Notes: generated from the sequence alone by a model not told the origin. Counted from the stretch's first letter, positions 8,081 through 18,119 are shown. The stretch: DNA of 64,000 bases from Muribaculaceae bacterium (GCA_022510385.1 JAFLTQ010000002.1:62001-126000); one strand, 5' to 3'. Program-made: numbers and translations.

Positions 8081-11000
8081 ATGAAAGACCTCTCTATATC
8101 CTCATCTATAAAGACGAAACTATACTCACTCTTTTCTCAGAGAGTGAGCTCTTTCATGTCGAGTTTTTTCCGAACTGACTCTTTCAAAACTTTCTCTTTC
8201 ATAGCTCGCCCGTTTAGAGAGTCGGTCACTCTTTTCATATTGGGTTTGATATTTTTATTATCAACATCCATCACGGCGCATCCCACTGAATATATTTTCA
8301 CACCCATATCCCTTTCGGATGGATTGACAAATCCATCTGTCAAATGCGCTTTGCGTGATTCAAAAGATTATCTCTGGATCGGGACAAAAAATGGTCTGAA
8401 CCGCTATGACAAGGGGAATATGAAGACCTATAAGCGCAATCACACTCTTTCAAATACTCTTCCCGACAATGAGATAATAGAGATTTTTGAAGATAAAAAC
8501 GGTACAGTCTGGATTGTATGTTCCACCGGAGTAGTGACCTACGACCGTAAGAACGACAATTTTCAGACAATGACCGTAGATGGCAAAATATTACGGTCAA
8601 GAAGCCACCTGCTCACTCCAACAGGTATTATATTTGGAGGAGCCGGCGTTTTATTCAACTATAATTACGAGACCGGCAACATAAGTCAGCTACCTTCAAC
8701 CGGGGGTTCCGAAAAATATTACACCGCTATACATCCCTGGACACGTGACAAATACCTATTGATGACCCGTTGGGATGGCGTATGGACTTACAATACAAAA
8801 ACAGGTGCAACCGCACCTTCCAATGTTATCACCGGCAAAAGAATAATCGCCTCTTTTGTTGATTCCGAAGGTGACTTATGGATTTCTGAATATGGTAAGG
8901 GAATTAGTTTTATCGACCGTTCAGGGATCTACCTACCCATACCGATTGATGATATCAGATCGGAAGGTATAGTGCTGGATATTCAAGAAAAAGATGGTAA
9001 AATTTATTTTGCCACCGATGGTTTGGGTATATATGCTTATGAAAAATCAACCGGCAAGAGTCATAAAATAGATTCTGACGAGGATGCTCCAAGAGCTCTA
9101 AGGTCGGTTAACTGTCTTTATAAAGATCCTTACGATAACATATTCGCCGGGACAGTCAGAGGAGGACTTTATTATATCTCTCCCACCCCCATGAAAACCA
9201 TTCCCCTCTCACCCGAGATGGAGGCCTATACGGTCACTTCAATCGTAGACGACAATAATAACAAAGCATGGATCGGGGTAGATGGCAACGGCATCCTGCT
9301 CTTTGAACCTGAAAATCATAACCATGTGACGCCGGTTTCCGAATCTAACGGATTAAAGATTGTAAGCATGGATAACTATGATGAGAACTCGCTGCTTATT
9401 TCAACCTACGACAGCGGTCTCTTCATACTGGATAAAAAATCTCAAAAAATTCTGCCGGCTCCTAATTGGATGCATAAGATTTCTGAAGCTAACAAAGCTA
9501 CCGGGATTCCTATGGATATCAAACGACTGTCAGGTAATAAAATAGCCCTTATAACCGACAAAATCTATATTTCCGACCTCACAGGCATCAGAATTGCTGT
9601 CATTGAACTTGAAGGAAAAAACAACCGGATAAGGGTATTTTACAACGATATCGGCAATATGCTTGTCTACACAGACAATGAAGTTTTCAACGTAGAGTAT
9701 TATGATGAAACTGTTCACAGTCTTTTCAAGCTAAAAGACAATATAGAATGTGCTGCATATGACGGAAGCCGTTTTATCTATGCCGGAACATCATCGGGAA
9801 TCCAACAATATGATTTTGAGACCGGGGAAGTATCAACGGCAGCGACAGGGTCAAGGATGCCGCCCGGTTCAGGAATCACAGCGCTTGCCTACAGTGAAGA
9901 CGAGCTTTGGATAGGAGCCTTGGGCCAACTCTTTTTGAGAAACATCCGTGACGGCGGCATCAGAAGTTTCGGGCCAAAAGATGGAGTGACTCCCAATGAA
10001 TTCATTTACAAGGCAGTGCTGACTACTCCCCGCTATGTGCTTATGGGAGGAGTCAACGGTTTGTTGAAGATTAATCTTGAAGAACTTTCAAAATATAATT
10101 TCCAAAAGACGCAAGTTCCATTGGAACTATCGGAAGTCTTGGTGGACGGGTTGCCGGTAAATATGAATGAGAACATAGCCAAACTTCCAGGCCAGTATTC
10201 CACGGTAAAATTACGTCTCACAGGAGGCCACAGCAACCCGATGGTCTCTGACAGAGTCAGGATATATGTGGGAGGAAAGACTCTTAATTCAGCGATAGAA
10301 ACCACTGACAACTCCCTGACCGTCGGGCATCTTCAGGCCACAAGAGGGGGGCGTTATGACATATATGCCTCCACTCGTGATTTTAACGGTGAATGGACTT
10401 CGCCGGAATTGGTGGGAGCACTTCTTGTGCCCGTCTCCTGGTGGCGAAAACCTTTAGCAATAGTCATTATTTGTGTCTTGGGGGCGGCTGTTTTGACTTT
10501 TGCCGCAATTTACTTCTTCTCAAAACGCAGGAGCAAGAAAAAGTACCTTTTGGAGGAACACCGGCGTCAATCCCTTGAAAAAGAAGTTGGCTTTCTGATG
10601 AACTTGAATTATGAGCTCCGCACCCCTCTGACATTGATATACTCACGCCTCAAGCTTCTTAACGACAAGGTTAACAAAGGGGAAATCTCTGAACAAAAAA
10701 TGCTTAAGGAGCTTGATAATATATACCGTAGTACAGGCAAAATGCGAGATATCATCAACACTACAGTAGACCTTTGGCGAAGCGGTGATATGAAAACCGG
10801 TGAAATTCTTGTGAATGTAGATGTGGATGACTGGGTTAAAGAGATTGTTGGAGAAATGCGTCATGCTTTCAATGATAAGAAAATCATTGTCAATACAGAT
10901 GGAGTGAAGAACGGCGGATCTATGATTTGTGACCTTAAAAGAGCTTCGATTGCCCTTCTGAATGTGTTACGCTCCACAATCAATCATGCTGCCGAGAAAA

Positions 11001-12106
11001 GTAAAATCAATATAGAAACTTCTGAAGACCCGGAATACGTTAGAATTTTAATTTCATTCTATAATGATGAAAGCCATGGAGCAGGCGAAGAATTCAGATA
11101 TGCCGACCATCTTATGGCCCTTATGGACGGAGAACTTGTTTATTCCCGAAATGAAAACGGCGTTCCTTCTGTAATAACCATGAAATTCCCCAAAGTACTC
11201 AAGCGTCAGATGGAAACGGTAGAAAATCTTCCCTCTCCCAATGGTTCAAAAGTCAATTTTGGGGAACAATCCGAGGAAACAGACAAATCAGATGACACTT
11301 CCGGTCTTGACCTCTCAAACCTCTCTGTATTAATAGTTGAGGATGAACCGGAATTGAGGGAATTGCTTGTTTCTTCACTTTCACCTTTCTTTAAGAAGGT
11401 TTTGGAATCATCCAACGGCAAAGATGCCCTTACTCATATAAAGAATTCTAATCCCGACCTCATAATCACTGAGGCACGTCTGCCGGCCATGACAGGGCTT
11501 GAATTATGCCGGATTATCAAAAAGAGCAAAGAGTATAGTCATATCCCGGTGATTATGCTGACAACGCGTCTCGAAGAAATGAGTATTGCCAACGGTAATA
11601 ATTTCGGCGCTGACAATTACCTCACTAAACCCTTCAATATAAACGTGTTGGTGAAACGATGCACAAGTGTGCTGAAGAGTTTCGACAGAGTGAAACAATG
11701 GTATAAGAGCCAGAATCCTACTATTTTGCCTGCTGAAAAACGCCACAACAATGATTCGGAGGCATTCATTCGCAAAATAAGGGAAATAATCGAACAAAAT
11801 ATATCGAAACCCGGATTCGGAGTGGATGACATAGTAAACCAACTGCTCCTAAGCAGGTCAACTTTATATGGAAGATTTAAGGAACTGACCGGACAAAGTT
11901 TAGGAAATTATATTAATGAATTCAAACTTACCCGGGCTAAAGAGATGCTTTCCTCAACTAATATGTCGATGGTGGAAATATCTGATGAATTAGGCTTTGC
12001 AACTCAAAGATATTTCAGCACATTCTTCAAGGATAAAACAGGAAAGACTCCCTCAGCCTACAGAGCCGAGCAGTTGAAAACAGTGAATGAGAACGAAACA
12101 GAGTGA
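8081..12106 (+). CDS. Hybrid two-component regulator without phospho-acceptor residues
   Basis: A 1341-residue HTCS-type protein, normal length for the family. In order: signal/membrane segment (about 48-65); two seven-bladed Reg_prop propellers (about 70-690) with repeats such as SKDYLWIGTKNGLNRYD; a Y_Y_Y domain (about 690-775); a membrane helix (about 791-813); HisKA; a poorly conserved HATPase; a receiver (about 1080-1195); and a C-terminal AraC helix-turn-helix (about 1240-1335, intact). The H-box reads NYELRTPL, so the phospho-acceptor His is Tyr844. The ATPase N-box Asn and the DxGxG loop are not recognisable. The receiver reads LIITEARLP, so the acceptor Asp is Glu1131, while the acidic pair, Thr and KPF lysine remain. 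Regulation therefore probably does not use phosphotransfer. The adjacent sulfatase is the likely target. The in-frame ATG at 8156 is an alternative start. Confidence 0.93.
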   Translation: MKDLSISSSIKTKLYSLFSQRVSSFMSSFFRTDSFKTFSFIARPFRESVTLFILGLIFLLSTSITAHPTEYIFTPISLSDGLTNPSVKCALRDSKDYLWIGTKNGLNRYDKGNMKTYKRNHTLSNTLPDNEIIEIFEDKNGTVWIVCSTGVVTYDRKNDNFQTMTVDGKILRSRSHLLTPTGIIFGGAGVLFNYNYETGNISQLPSTGGSEKYYTAIHPWTRDKYLLMTRWDGVWTYNTKTGATAPSNVITGKRIIASFVDSEGDLWISEYGKGISFIDRSGIYLPIPIDDIRSEGIVLDIQEKDGKIYFATDGLGIYAYEKSTGKSHKIDSDEDAPRALRSVNCLYKDPYDNIFAGTVRGGLYYISPTPMKTIPLSPEMEAYTVTSIVDDNNNKAWIGVDGNGILLFEPENHNHVTPVSESNGLKIVSMDNYDENSLLISTYDSGLFILDKKSQKILPAPNWMHKISEANKATGIPMDIKRLSGNKIALITDKIYISDLTGIRIAVIELEGKNNRIRVFYNDIGNMLVYTDNEVFNVEYYDETVHSLFKLKDNIECAAYDGSRFIYAGTSSGIQQYDFETGEVSTAATGSRMPPGSGITALAYSEDELWIGALGQLFLRNIRDGGIRSFGPKDGVTPNEFIYKAVLTTPRYVLMGGVNGLLKINLEELSKYNFQKTQVPLELSEVLVDGLPVNMNENIAKLPGQYSTVKLRLTGGHSNPMVSDRVRIYVGGKTLNSAIETTDNSLTVGHLQATRGGRYDIYASTRDFNGEWTSPELVGALLVPVSWWRKPLAIVIICVLGAAVLTFAAIYFFSKRRSKKKYLLEEHRRQSLEKEVGFLMNLNYELRTPLTLIYSRLKLLNDKVNKGEISEQKMLKELDNIYRSTGKMRDIINTTVDLWRSGDMKTGEILVNVDVDDWVKEIVGEMRHAFNDKKIIVNTDGVKNGGSMICDLKRASIALLNVLRSTINHAAEKSKINIETSEDPEYVRILISFYNDESHGAGEEFRYADHLMALMDGELVYSRNENGVPSVITMKFPKVLKRQMETVENLPSPNGSKVNFGEQSEETDKSDDTSGLDLSNLSVLIVEDEPELRELLVSSLSPFFKKVLESSNGKDALTHIKNSNPDLIITEARLPAMTGLELCRIIKKSKEYSHIPVIMLTTRLEEMSIANGNNFGADNYLTKPFNINVLVKRCTSVLKSFDRVKQWYKSQNPTILPAEKRHNNDSEAFIRKIREIIEQNISKPGFGVDDIVNQLLLSRSTLYGRFKELTGQSLGNYINEFKLTRAKEMLSSTNMSMVEISDELGFATQRYFSTFFKDKTGKTPSAYRAEQLKTVNENETE

Positions 12107-12129
12107 AATATTAATAAACCACTATAGTA

Positions 12130-13671
12130 ATGAAAAAAACAGCAATACCTTTGGCCACCCTGACCGCTCTTTCAGGTGTGGCGCAGACAGAAGCAAAGAA
12201 TAATGATCCAAATCGACCGAATGTAGTAGTGATTCTTGCAGACGATCTTGGCTTCGGAGATGTTGGTTTTGCGGGAGCTAAGAGCATTCCGACTCCACGC
12301 CTTGACAGCCTTGCATGCAACGGGCTCAGATTCACCAACGGATATGCTACTTCGGCAACTTCCACACCAAGCCGCTATGCTCTTTTCACGGGCATGTATC
12401 CCTGGAAAAACAAAGATGCTAAAATCTTACCCGGAGATGCTCCGCTGCTAATCAATGTCAATAACTACACAATGCCTCAAATGTTGCAGAAGGCCGGATA
12501 TACAACCGGTGCAATCGGGAAATGGCATTTGGGTATGGGAGAAGGTCATCCCGACTGGAACGACACAATCCGTCCCGGAGCCAAAGAGGTGGGATTTGAC
12601 TATTCTTGTATAATAGCTGCAACCAACGACCGCGTCCCCACTGTTTTTGTTGAGAATGGCGTGGTGGTGAATCAAGATCCCAACGATCCTATCTATGTGG
12701 ACTACGACAATAACTTCGAGGGAGAACCGACTGCCTTGACTAACCCGGAGTTGCTGAAAATGGAATGGAGCCATGGTCATAACAATTCAATTGTTAACGG
12801 TATCCCGAGAATCGGTTTTATGAAAGGCGGAAACGATGCCAAATGGGTTGATGAAGATATGGCTGATTATTTTGTAGACAAAGTCAAGAACTTTGTAACA
12901 GAAAATCAAGATAATCCCTTCTTCCTATATTATGGACTCCACCAACCACATGTTCCCAGGGCGCCACATCCTCGATTCGTAGGAGCCACAGAGTTAGGGC
13001 CACGCGGTGATGTAATCGTAGAGGCAGACTGGTGTGTCGGTCAAGTAGTTGACGTTTTGGATTCTCTCAATTTGCTTGATAACACTATGATAATCTTTTC
13101 GAGCGACAATGGACCTGTGCTCGACGACGGTTACAAAGATAATGCACGCGAACTTTTAGGAGACCATAAACCTGCCGGGCCACTCCGTGGCGGCAAATAT
13201 AGTCTTTATGACGGAGGAACAAGGGTGCCGCTATTCGTTTACTGGAAAGGTAAGATTCAGCCTGCAGTCAGTGACGCCCTTATTTGCCAGATGGACCTTG
13301 CAGCCTCTCTCGCTGAATTAACAGGCGGTGAAATCCCTGATGGACTTGACAGCCGTAATTATCTACCCGTGTTATTAGGCCAAAGCAATGAAGGCAGAGA
13401 TGAACTTATCTTTGAGGCCCAAGGAAAGATGGGGTTAAGGCAAGGTGATTATATTCTCATACCTCCTTACAAGGGCCCGAAAACCAATCAGACCGGCAAT
13501 GAGCTCGGAAACTCAAATGAATTTGCTCTGTTTAACGTTGTCGAAGATCCGGGGGAAGTGAATAACCTTGCATCCGTGGAACCGGAAAGACTTGAAGCTA
13601 TGAAAGCTGAATTCCTCAGACTTGTGGAAGGATATTATAATCCCAATGTCTTTGTGGAACCGCTTAAATAA
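12130..13671 (+). CDS. Sulfatase, family S1, serine-type
   Basis: A 513-residue exported sulfatase of the alkaline-phosphatase fold. The first metal-binding aspartates lie in VVVILADDLGFGDVG (D38, D39). The formylglycine motif is STPSR (S78-R82), so the residue to be matured is serine, which requires a radical-SAM anaerobic maturase not present in this window. GKWHLG (about 136-141) and the SSDNGP metal/substrate segment (about 329-334) are conserved. The N-terminus has a short signal peptide. It removes sulfate from a glycan in the periplasm or at the surface; the glycan is unknown. It begins 23 bases after the hybrid regulator, so the two are probably co-transcribed. No SusC/SusD genes are near. 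Confidence 0.92.
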   Translation: MKKTAIPLATLTALSGVAQTEAKNNDPNRPNVVVILADDLGFGDVGFAGAKSIPTPRLDSLACNGLRFTNGYATSATSTPSRYALFTGMYPWKNKDAKILPGDAPLLINVNNYTMPQMLQKAGYTTGAIGKWHLGMGEGHPDWNDTIRPGAKEVGFDYSCIIAATNDRVPTVFVENGVVVNQDPNDPIYVDYDNNFEGEPTALTNPELLKMEWSHGHNNSIVNGIPRIGFMKGGNDAKWVDEDMADYFVDKVKNFVTENQDNPFFLYYGLHQPHVPRAPHPRFVGATELGPRGDVIVEADWCVGQVVDVLDSLNLLDNTMIIFSSDNGPVLDDGYKDNARELLGDHKPAGPLRGGKYSLYDGGTRVPLFVYWKGKIQPAVSDALICQMDLAASLAELTGGEIPDGLDSRNYLPVLLGQSNEGRDELIFEAQGKMGLRQGDYILIPPYKGPKTNQTGNELGNSNEFALFNVVEDPGEVNNLASVEPERLEAMKAEFLRLVEGYYNPNVFVEPLK

Positions 13672-13704
13672 AAACATTCAGAGCCATGAAATAAACAAAA
13701 CAAT

Positions 13705-13745
13705 AAACAGTGGCAGAAAATTTTAATTTCTGCCACTGTTTTGTT
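13705..13745 (+). terminator. Terminator after the sulfatase gene
   Basis: A perfect 15-base-pair stem (13705-13719 with 13727-13741) and seven-base loop, followed by a T-rich stretch. It ends the regulator-sulfatase transcript and overlaps the next gene's promoter region. Confidence 0.8.
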
Positions 13746-13752
13746 AAATTTG
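13745..13752 (+). promoter_or_regulatory. Probable promoter -7 box for the DUF805 operon
   Basis: TAAATTTG is a full match to the -7 consensus and lies 34 bases before the DUF805 start. The -33 region coincides with the terminator stem and has no clear TTTG. Confidence 0.4.
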
Positions 13753-13786
13753 CGGAAAACGTATAATAACCTTTAAATAAACAAGT

Positions 13787-14158
13787 ATGGGTTTTTCAGA
13801 AGCAATAAAGGTAGGGTTGAATAAATTCTTCACCCCCACAGGAAGAGCATCAAGAAGTGAATTCTGGTGGTATGCCCTCTTTCTCTATATCATCGGTGGC
13901 GTCATCGGATGGTTTGGTGGCAGACTAATGTTCCACGGTATGGAGCAGGTGTGGCTCGGCATCATCTTCGAAGTCTTAAATGCTGTCTTGTTTGTATCAT
14001 TGGTTTGCGCAACAATCCGCAGGCTCCATGACACAGGCAGATCCGGACTCTATGCAATCTTATATGTGCCTTTGGTCATCACATGGATTATCCTGGTTGT
14101 TTTATGTTGCTTCCCTTCAGAAAAAGGCTCCAATAAATATGGACCCGAACCCAAATGA
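13787..14158 (+). CDS. DUF805 family membrane protein
   Basis: A 123-residue inner-membrane protein. The family marks are GRASRSEFWWY near residue 18, the cytosolic RRLHDTGRSG loop (about 83-92) and the terminal NKYGP. Three to four hydrophobic segments are visible. DUF805 proteins are widespread but have no assigned biochemical role. The stop codon overlaps the next gene's start in ATGA, so it is translationally coupled to the ABC-F gene and opens a five-gene operon ending in comEC. Confidence 0.9.
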   Translation: MGFSEAIKVGLNKFFTPTGRASRSEFWWYALFLYIIGGVIGWFGGRLMFHGMEQVWLGIIFEVLNAVLFVSLVCATIRRLHDTGRSGLYAILYVPLVITWIILVVLCCFPSEKGSNKYGPEPK

Positions 14159-16119
14159 TCGGAATCAACAATTTGTCGGTAGAATTTTCTGCCAAGCCAC
14201 TTTTCTCTAACATCTCTTTCAGTATAAATGATAATGACCGACTGGCTTTAGTAGGGAAAAACGGGGCGGGAAAATCTACTTTATTAAAAATAATCTCAGG
14301 GCAGCAGCAACCCACAGCGGGGTCTGTTGCCCTGCCGAATGATATAACCATAGGGTATCTTCCCCAGGAAATGCTAACTACGGATGATACCACCCTTTTC
14401 GATGAGACAAAAAAGGCTTTCTCGGAAAGAATAAAATTGGAAGAACGTCTTGAGGAAATCACAGCAGAGATAGCGAGCAGAAATGACCATGACTCTGAAG
14501 ATTTTTTAAAACTGCTCTCTACAGCCGACGACCTAAGGAATTCCTTACAAGTAAGGTTTCCGGAGAATATGGATGCTGAAATAGAGAAAACCCTCATCGG
14601 TCTCGGATTCAAACAAGAAGATTTTAACAGACCTACATCGGAATTTTCAGGTGGCTGGCGAATGAGAATAGAACTGGCAAAAATTCTATTGAGGAAACCG
14701 GAACTGTTACTTTTAGACGAGCCAACCAACCATCTTGACATCAATTCTATCCAATGGCTTGAGAATTTTTTAGTAACCAAAGCGGGAGCTGTGGTGCTTG
14801 TGAGCCATGACAGGGCCTTCTTAGACAACGTAACCAAACGCACGATAGAAATTTCCTGCGGAAAAATTTATGACTACAAGGCATCCTATACTCCCTTTCA
14901 GGCTCTAAGGAAGGAAAGAATTGAAACCCAATTGAAGGCTTTTGAGAATCAGCAAAAATTGATTGCCGAAACAAAGGATTTCATTGAGAGGTTCAGATAT
15001 AAAGCCACAAAAGCTGTCCAGGTGCAAAGCCGTATCAAGCAACTTGAGAAAATAGTGCCTATCGAAATAGATGAAGAAGACACAAGCAGTGTAAATTTCA
15101 AGTTTCCTCCTGCCGAGCGTTCAGGCGACTTCCCGGTCATTACCGATGAGCTGGGAAAATCCTATGGTACTCACAGAGTATTTTCAGCAGTAAACTTCAC
15201 AATGAGGAGAGGAGAAAAAGTTGCCCTTGTGGGAAGCAACGGCGAGGGGAAATCCACCTTTGTGAAATGTGTCATGTCGGAAATTCCATATGATGGAGCT
15301 CTTAAAATCGGACATAATATCAAGATAGGTTATTTCGCTCAAAATCAAGCCCAACTGCTGGATACAAATAAGACTGTGTTTGAAACCGTGGATGATGTTG
15401 CAGTCGGCGATATCCGCACACGGCTGAAAGATCTTTTAGCTGCATTTTTATTCCGTGGTGAAGATATCGATAAGAAAGTGAGTGTGCTCTCCGGGGGCGA
15501 AAAAACCCGTCTTGCAATGGCTAAACTATTGTTGGAGCCGGTGAATTTCCTAATACTTGACGAGCCCACCAACCATCTTGACATGCGCACTAAAGAGGTG
15601 TTGAAAAAGGCTCTGAAAGATTTTAACGGCACGGTTATCATAGTTAGTCACGACAGAGATTTCCTCGATGGTCTTGTTGACAAAGTATATGAGTTTGGGG
15701 GTGGTAAAGTGAGGGAATATCTTGGAGGTATTTATGATTATCTGCGGGAAAGACGTGTCGAGGCCTCGGCAGGGACTCTGAAGAGTCAAAATAGCGACGA
15801 CAAAAAGGTTGAGGATAATCCTGTTTTCCCCGATGAGAAAGTGTCATCATCAAATGATTCTCCCAAAACGCTCACATATCAACAAAAAAAGGAATTTGAC
15901 CGGCAACTAAGGAAAGCGGAAAAGATTGTCTCCACAATCGAAAATGAAATTGAGAATATTGAGTCATTGATTCTTGAACTTGAAGAAAAGATGTCGCAGG
16001 GAATAATCAGCGATGAGATAATGAAAGAGTATTCTGACAAAAAAAGACTTCTTGACAGTAAAACTGAAGAGTGGGATAAGGCTCAGACAGAACTCGATAC
16101 ATTAAAATCCCAACTGTAA
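14155..16119 (+). CDS. ABC-F family ribosome-associated ATPase
   Basis: A 654-residue protein with two ABC ATPase domains and no membrane part. Walker A motifs are GKNGAGKST (about 38-46) and GSNGEGKST (about 360-368). Signature motifs are SGGWRMR (about 165) and SGGEKTR (about 446). Both Walker B motifs read LLLDEPTNHLD or LILDEPTNHLD. Between the domains is the ABC-F linker with a basic helix containing RFRYKATKAVQVQSRIKQLE, which in the family reaches the ribosomal P-site tRNA. A C-terminal coiled coil (about 575-650) follows. It resembles the Uup/YdiF branch: translation factors, or occasionally antibiotic protection factors. The context is housekeeping, so resistance is not suggested. 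Confidence 0.92.
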   Translation: MIGINNLSVEFSAKPLFSNISFSINDNDRLALVGKNGAGKSTLLKIISGQQQPTAGSVALPNDITIGYLPQEMLTTDDTTLFDETKKAFSERIKLEERLEEITAEIASRNDHDSEDFLKLLSTADDLRNSLQVRFPENMDAEIEKTLIGLGFKQEDFNRPTSEFSGGWRMRIELAKILLRKPELLLLDEPTNHLDINSIQWLENFLVTKAGAVVLVSHDRAFLDNVTKRTIEISCGKIYDYKASYTPFQALRKERIETQLKAFENQQKLIAETKDFIERFRYKATKAVQVQSRIKQLEKIVPIEIDEEDTSSVNFKFPPAERSGDFPVITDELGKSYGTHRVFSAVNFTMRRGEKVALVGSNGEGKSTFVKCVMSEIPYDGALKIGHNIKIGYFAQNQAQLLDTNKTVFETVDDVAVGDIRTRLKDLLAAFLFRGEDIDKKVSVLSGGEKTRLAMAKLLLEPVNFLILDEPTNHLDMRTKEVLKKALKDFNGTVIIVSHDRDFLDGLVDKVYEFGGGKVREYLGGIYDYLRERRVEASAGTLKSQNSDDKKVEDNPVFPDEKVSSSNDSPKTLTYQQKKEFDRQLRKAEKIVSTIENEIENIESLILELEEKMSQGIISDEIMKEYSDKKRLLDSKTEEWDKAQTELDTLKSQL

Positions 16120-16142
16120 GAAGGGGAATTGACAAAGTCATT

Positions 16143-18119
16143 ATGAAAGTTTGTAAGATGGAGAAACACGGAATAAACAAAGATAATATGAATCCGGAGG
16201 TGAGTCCGGTCAAGAACTTTTATGAATATGCCTGTGGGGGATGGATAAAGAGAAATCCGATACCCGATGAATTCACATCCTACGGTCAATTTGACGTCTT
16301 GCGAGAGAAGTCACGTAAGAATGTGCAGGATTTGATATTACACCTGGCAGATGAACCGGCAGCCAAAATAAAAGGAAGTATCGCTCAGAAAATCAGCGAC
16401 CTCTATAATATGGGAATGGATGAAAAACGTCTCAATGCCGAAGGGGCTTCTCCATTAATGCCCACTTTGGAAGAGATGAGAAGAAGATTCAGGGAGGATG
16501 ATTTCACAACCTTTATTGCATGGTTGCATTTAGGGCTTGAGAGTGCCTTTTTCAGCAGCGGTGTCGGAGCCGACCCTGCAGATTCCAATATGAATATCCT
16601 TCATATAGGAGAAACGGGAATAGGCCTTGGAGATCGAGACTATTATCTCGAAGATAACGAGAACAACCACAAAATAATGGAGGCATACGAAAAGTATGTC
16701 AAAAGAATTATGTCTCTTGTTGGCTATGATGAAGAAAGAGCAGAAAAGGCCTGGCAAACAATCATAAAGATAGAACGTAAATTAGCTGAAATTAAGATGA
16801 CGCGTGAAATGCGTCGAAATCCGATATTACGTCATAACATTTACACGACCGACAGACTACAGAAAGAATTCGGTTTTATCGACTGGGCGAAATATTTTGA
16901 GCTTTTAAATCTCAAAGAAGTAAAATCAGTCAACGTAACCTCTTTAGCCTATATGCAATCCTTGGAGTCAATTATTTCTGAAATAACTCCGGAAGAGATG
17001 GTAGATTTCATGGTCTATAATCTCACAAGTAATTCTTCCGGACTTATGAGCGATGATTTCATCGATGCCAATTTTGAGATGTTTGGTAAAGTCATGGGAG
17101 GTCAGAAAGAGAAAAAACCAAGATGGAAACGAGCTATGGGAATTCCTGACTCAATGTTTGGCGAGGCGGTAGGACAATTATATGTAGAAAAATATTTCCC
17201 GAAAGAGAATAAAGAGTATATGGTGGAACTTGTGGAGAATCTTCGCAAGTCATTATCCAAACATATCAGCGATCTTGAATGGATGTCGGATGAAACCAAA
17301 GAAAAGGCACAAGACAAACTCTCTTCAATGAGCGTTAAGATCGGGTATCCCGACAAATGGAAAGATTATTCGGAAATTGAGATTGATCCGGATAAGAGTT
17401 ATCTTGAGAATGTGCAGAAAGCATCCATATGGTTCACCAAAGATAATTATTCGAAATTCGGCAAACCGGTAGACAAGACAGAATGGCATATGTATCCGCA
17501 GACTGTGAATGCATATTATAGCCCGATAGTGAATGAGATTTGCTTCCCTGCAGGGATACTCCAGCCTCCCTTCTTTGATATCACGGCTGATCCGGCTATC
17601 AATTATGGAGCAATAGGCGTGGTAATTGGACATGAGATGACACATGGCTTTGACGATCAGGGTAGACAGTTTGATAAAAACGGCAATCTCACAGATTGGT
17701 GGAGTGCAGAAGATGCCGAAAAATTCAATGCCTTAGCTGACAAATTAGTTGAACAATTCGACAAAGTAGAGATAGCACCCGGTGTCCATGCCAACGGACG
17801 ATTCACTTTGGGAGAGAATATAGCCGATCAGGGAGGATTAAGAGTGGCTCTGACTGCTTATCTTGATACCAACCCGAAATCCGAGGCCGATGACGGATTC
17901 TCGCTCCTTCAAAGATTCTTCTTGGCTTACGCCAACGTATGGGCCGGAAGTATAAGGGAGGAGGAAAAATTGGCAAGAACTAAAACAGATCCTCATTCTT
18001 TTGGCGAAAACAGAGTCAATGTGACTCTTAAAAATATTGATGAATTCGAGGATGCCTTTTCAATAAAGAAGGGTGACACGATGTTTAGACCCAAGGATGA
18101 AAGAGTAATAATCTGGTAA
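16143..18119 (+). CDS. M13 family zinc endopeptidase (PepO/neprilysin-like)
   Basis: A 658-residue metalloendopeptidase. The zinc motif HEMTH (497-501) is followed by the third ligand E558 in GENIADQGG, and the NAYYSP and PAGILQPPF substrate-binding segments lie upstream. The start of the M13 fold, FYEYACGGWIKRNPIP, begins at residue 26. Unlike most gut Bacteroidales members that I know, there is no signal peptide or lipobox, which points to a cytoplasmic oligopeptidase. It lies 23 bases after the ABC-F gene and 41 before aroE. ATGs at 16158 and 16188 are alternative starts but do not create a signal peptide. Confidence 0.92.
   Translation: MKVCKMEKHGINKDNMNPEVSPVKNFYEYACGGWIKRNPIPDEFTSYGQFDVLREKSRKNVQDLILHLADEPAAKIKGSIAQKISDLYNMGMDEKRLNAEGASPLMPTLEEMRRRFREDDFTTFIAWLHLGLESAFFSSGVGADPADSNMNILHIGETGIGLGDRDYYLEDNENNHKIMEAYEKYVKRIMSLVGYDEERAEKAWQTIIKIERKLAEIKMTREMRRNPILRHNIYTTDRLQKEFGFIDWAKYFELLNLKEVKSVNVTSLAYMQSLESIISEITPEEMVDFMVYNLTSNSSGLMSDDFIDANFEMFGKVMGGQKEKKPRWKRAMGIPDSMFGEAVGQLYVEKYFPKENKEYMVELVENLRKSLSKHISDLEWMSDETKEKAQDKLSSMSVKIGYPDKWKDYSEIEIDPDKSYLENVQKASIWFTKDNYSKFGKPVDKTEWHMYPQTVNAYYSPIVNEICFPAGILQPPFFDITADPAINYGAIGVVIGHEMTHGFDDQGRQFDKNGNLTDWWSAEDAEKFNALADKLVEQFDKVEIAPGVHANGRFTLGENIADQGGLRVALTAYLDTNPKSEADDGFSLLQRFFLAYANVWAGSIREEEKLARTKTDPHSFGENRVNVTLKNIDEFEDAFSIKKGDTMFRPKDERVIIW

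Noticed and set aside
13705..13741. Perfect inverted repeat considered as an insertion-sequence end
   Set aside because: No transposase or second copy; it is a terminator stem with a T-run.
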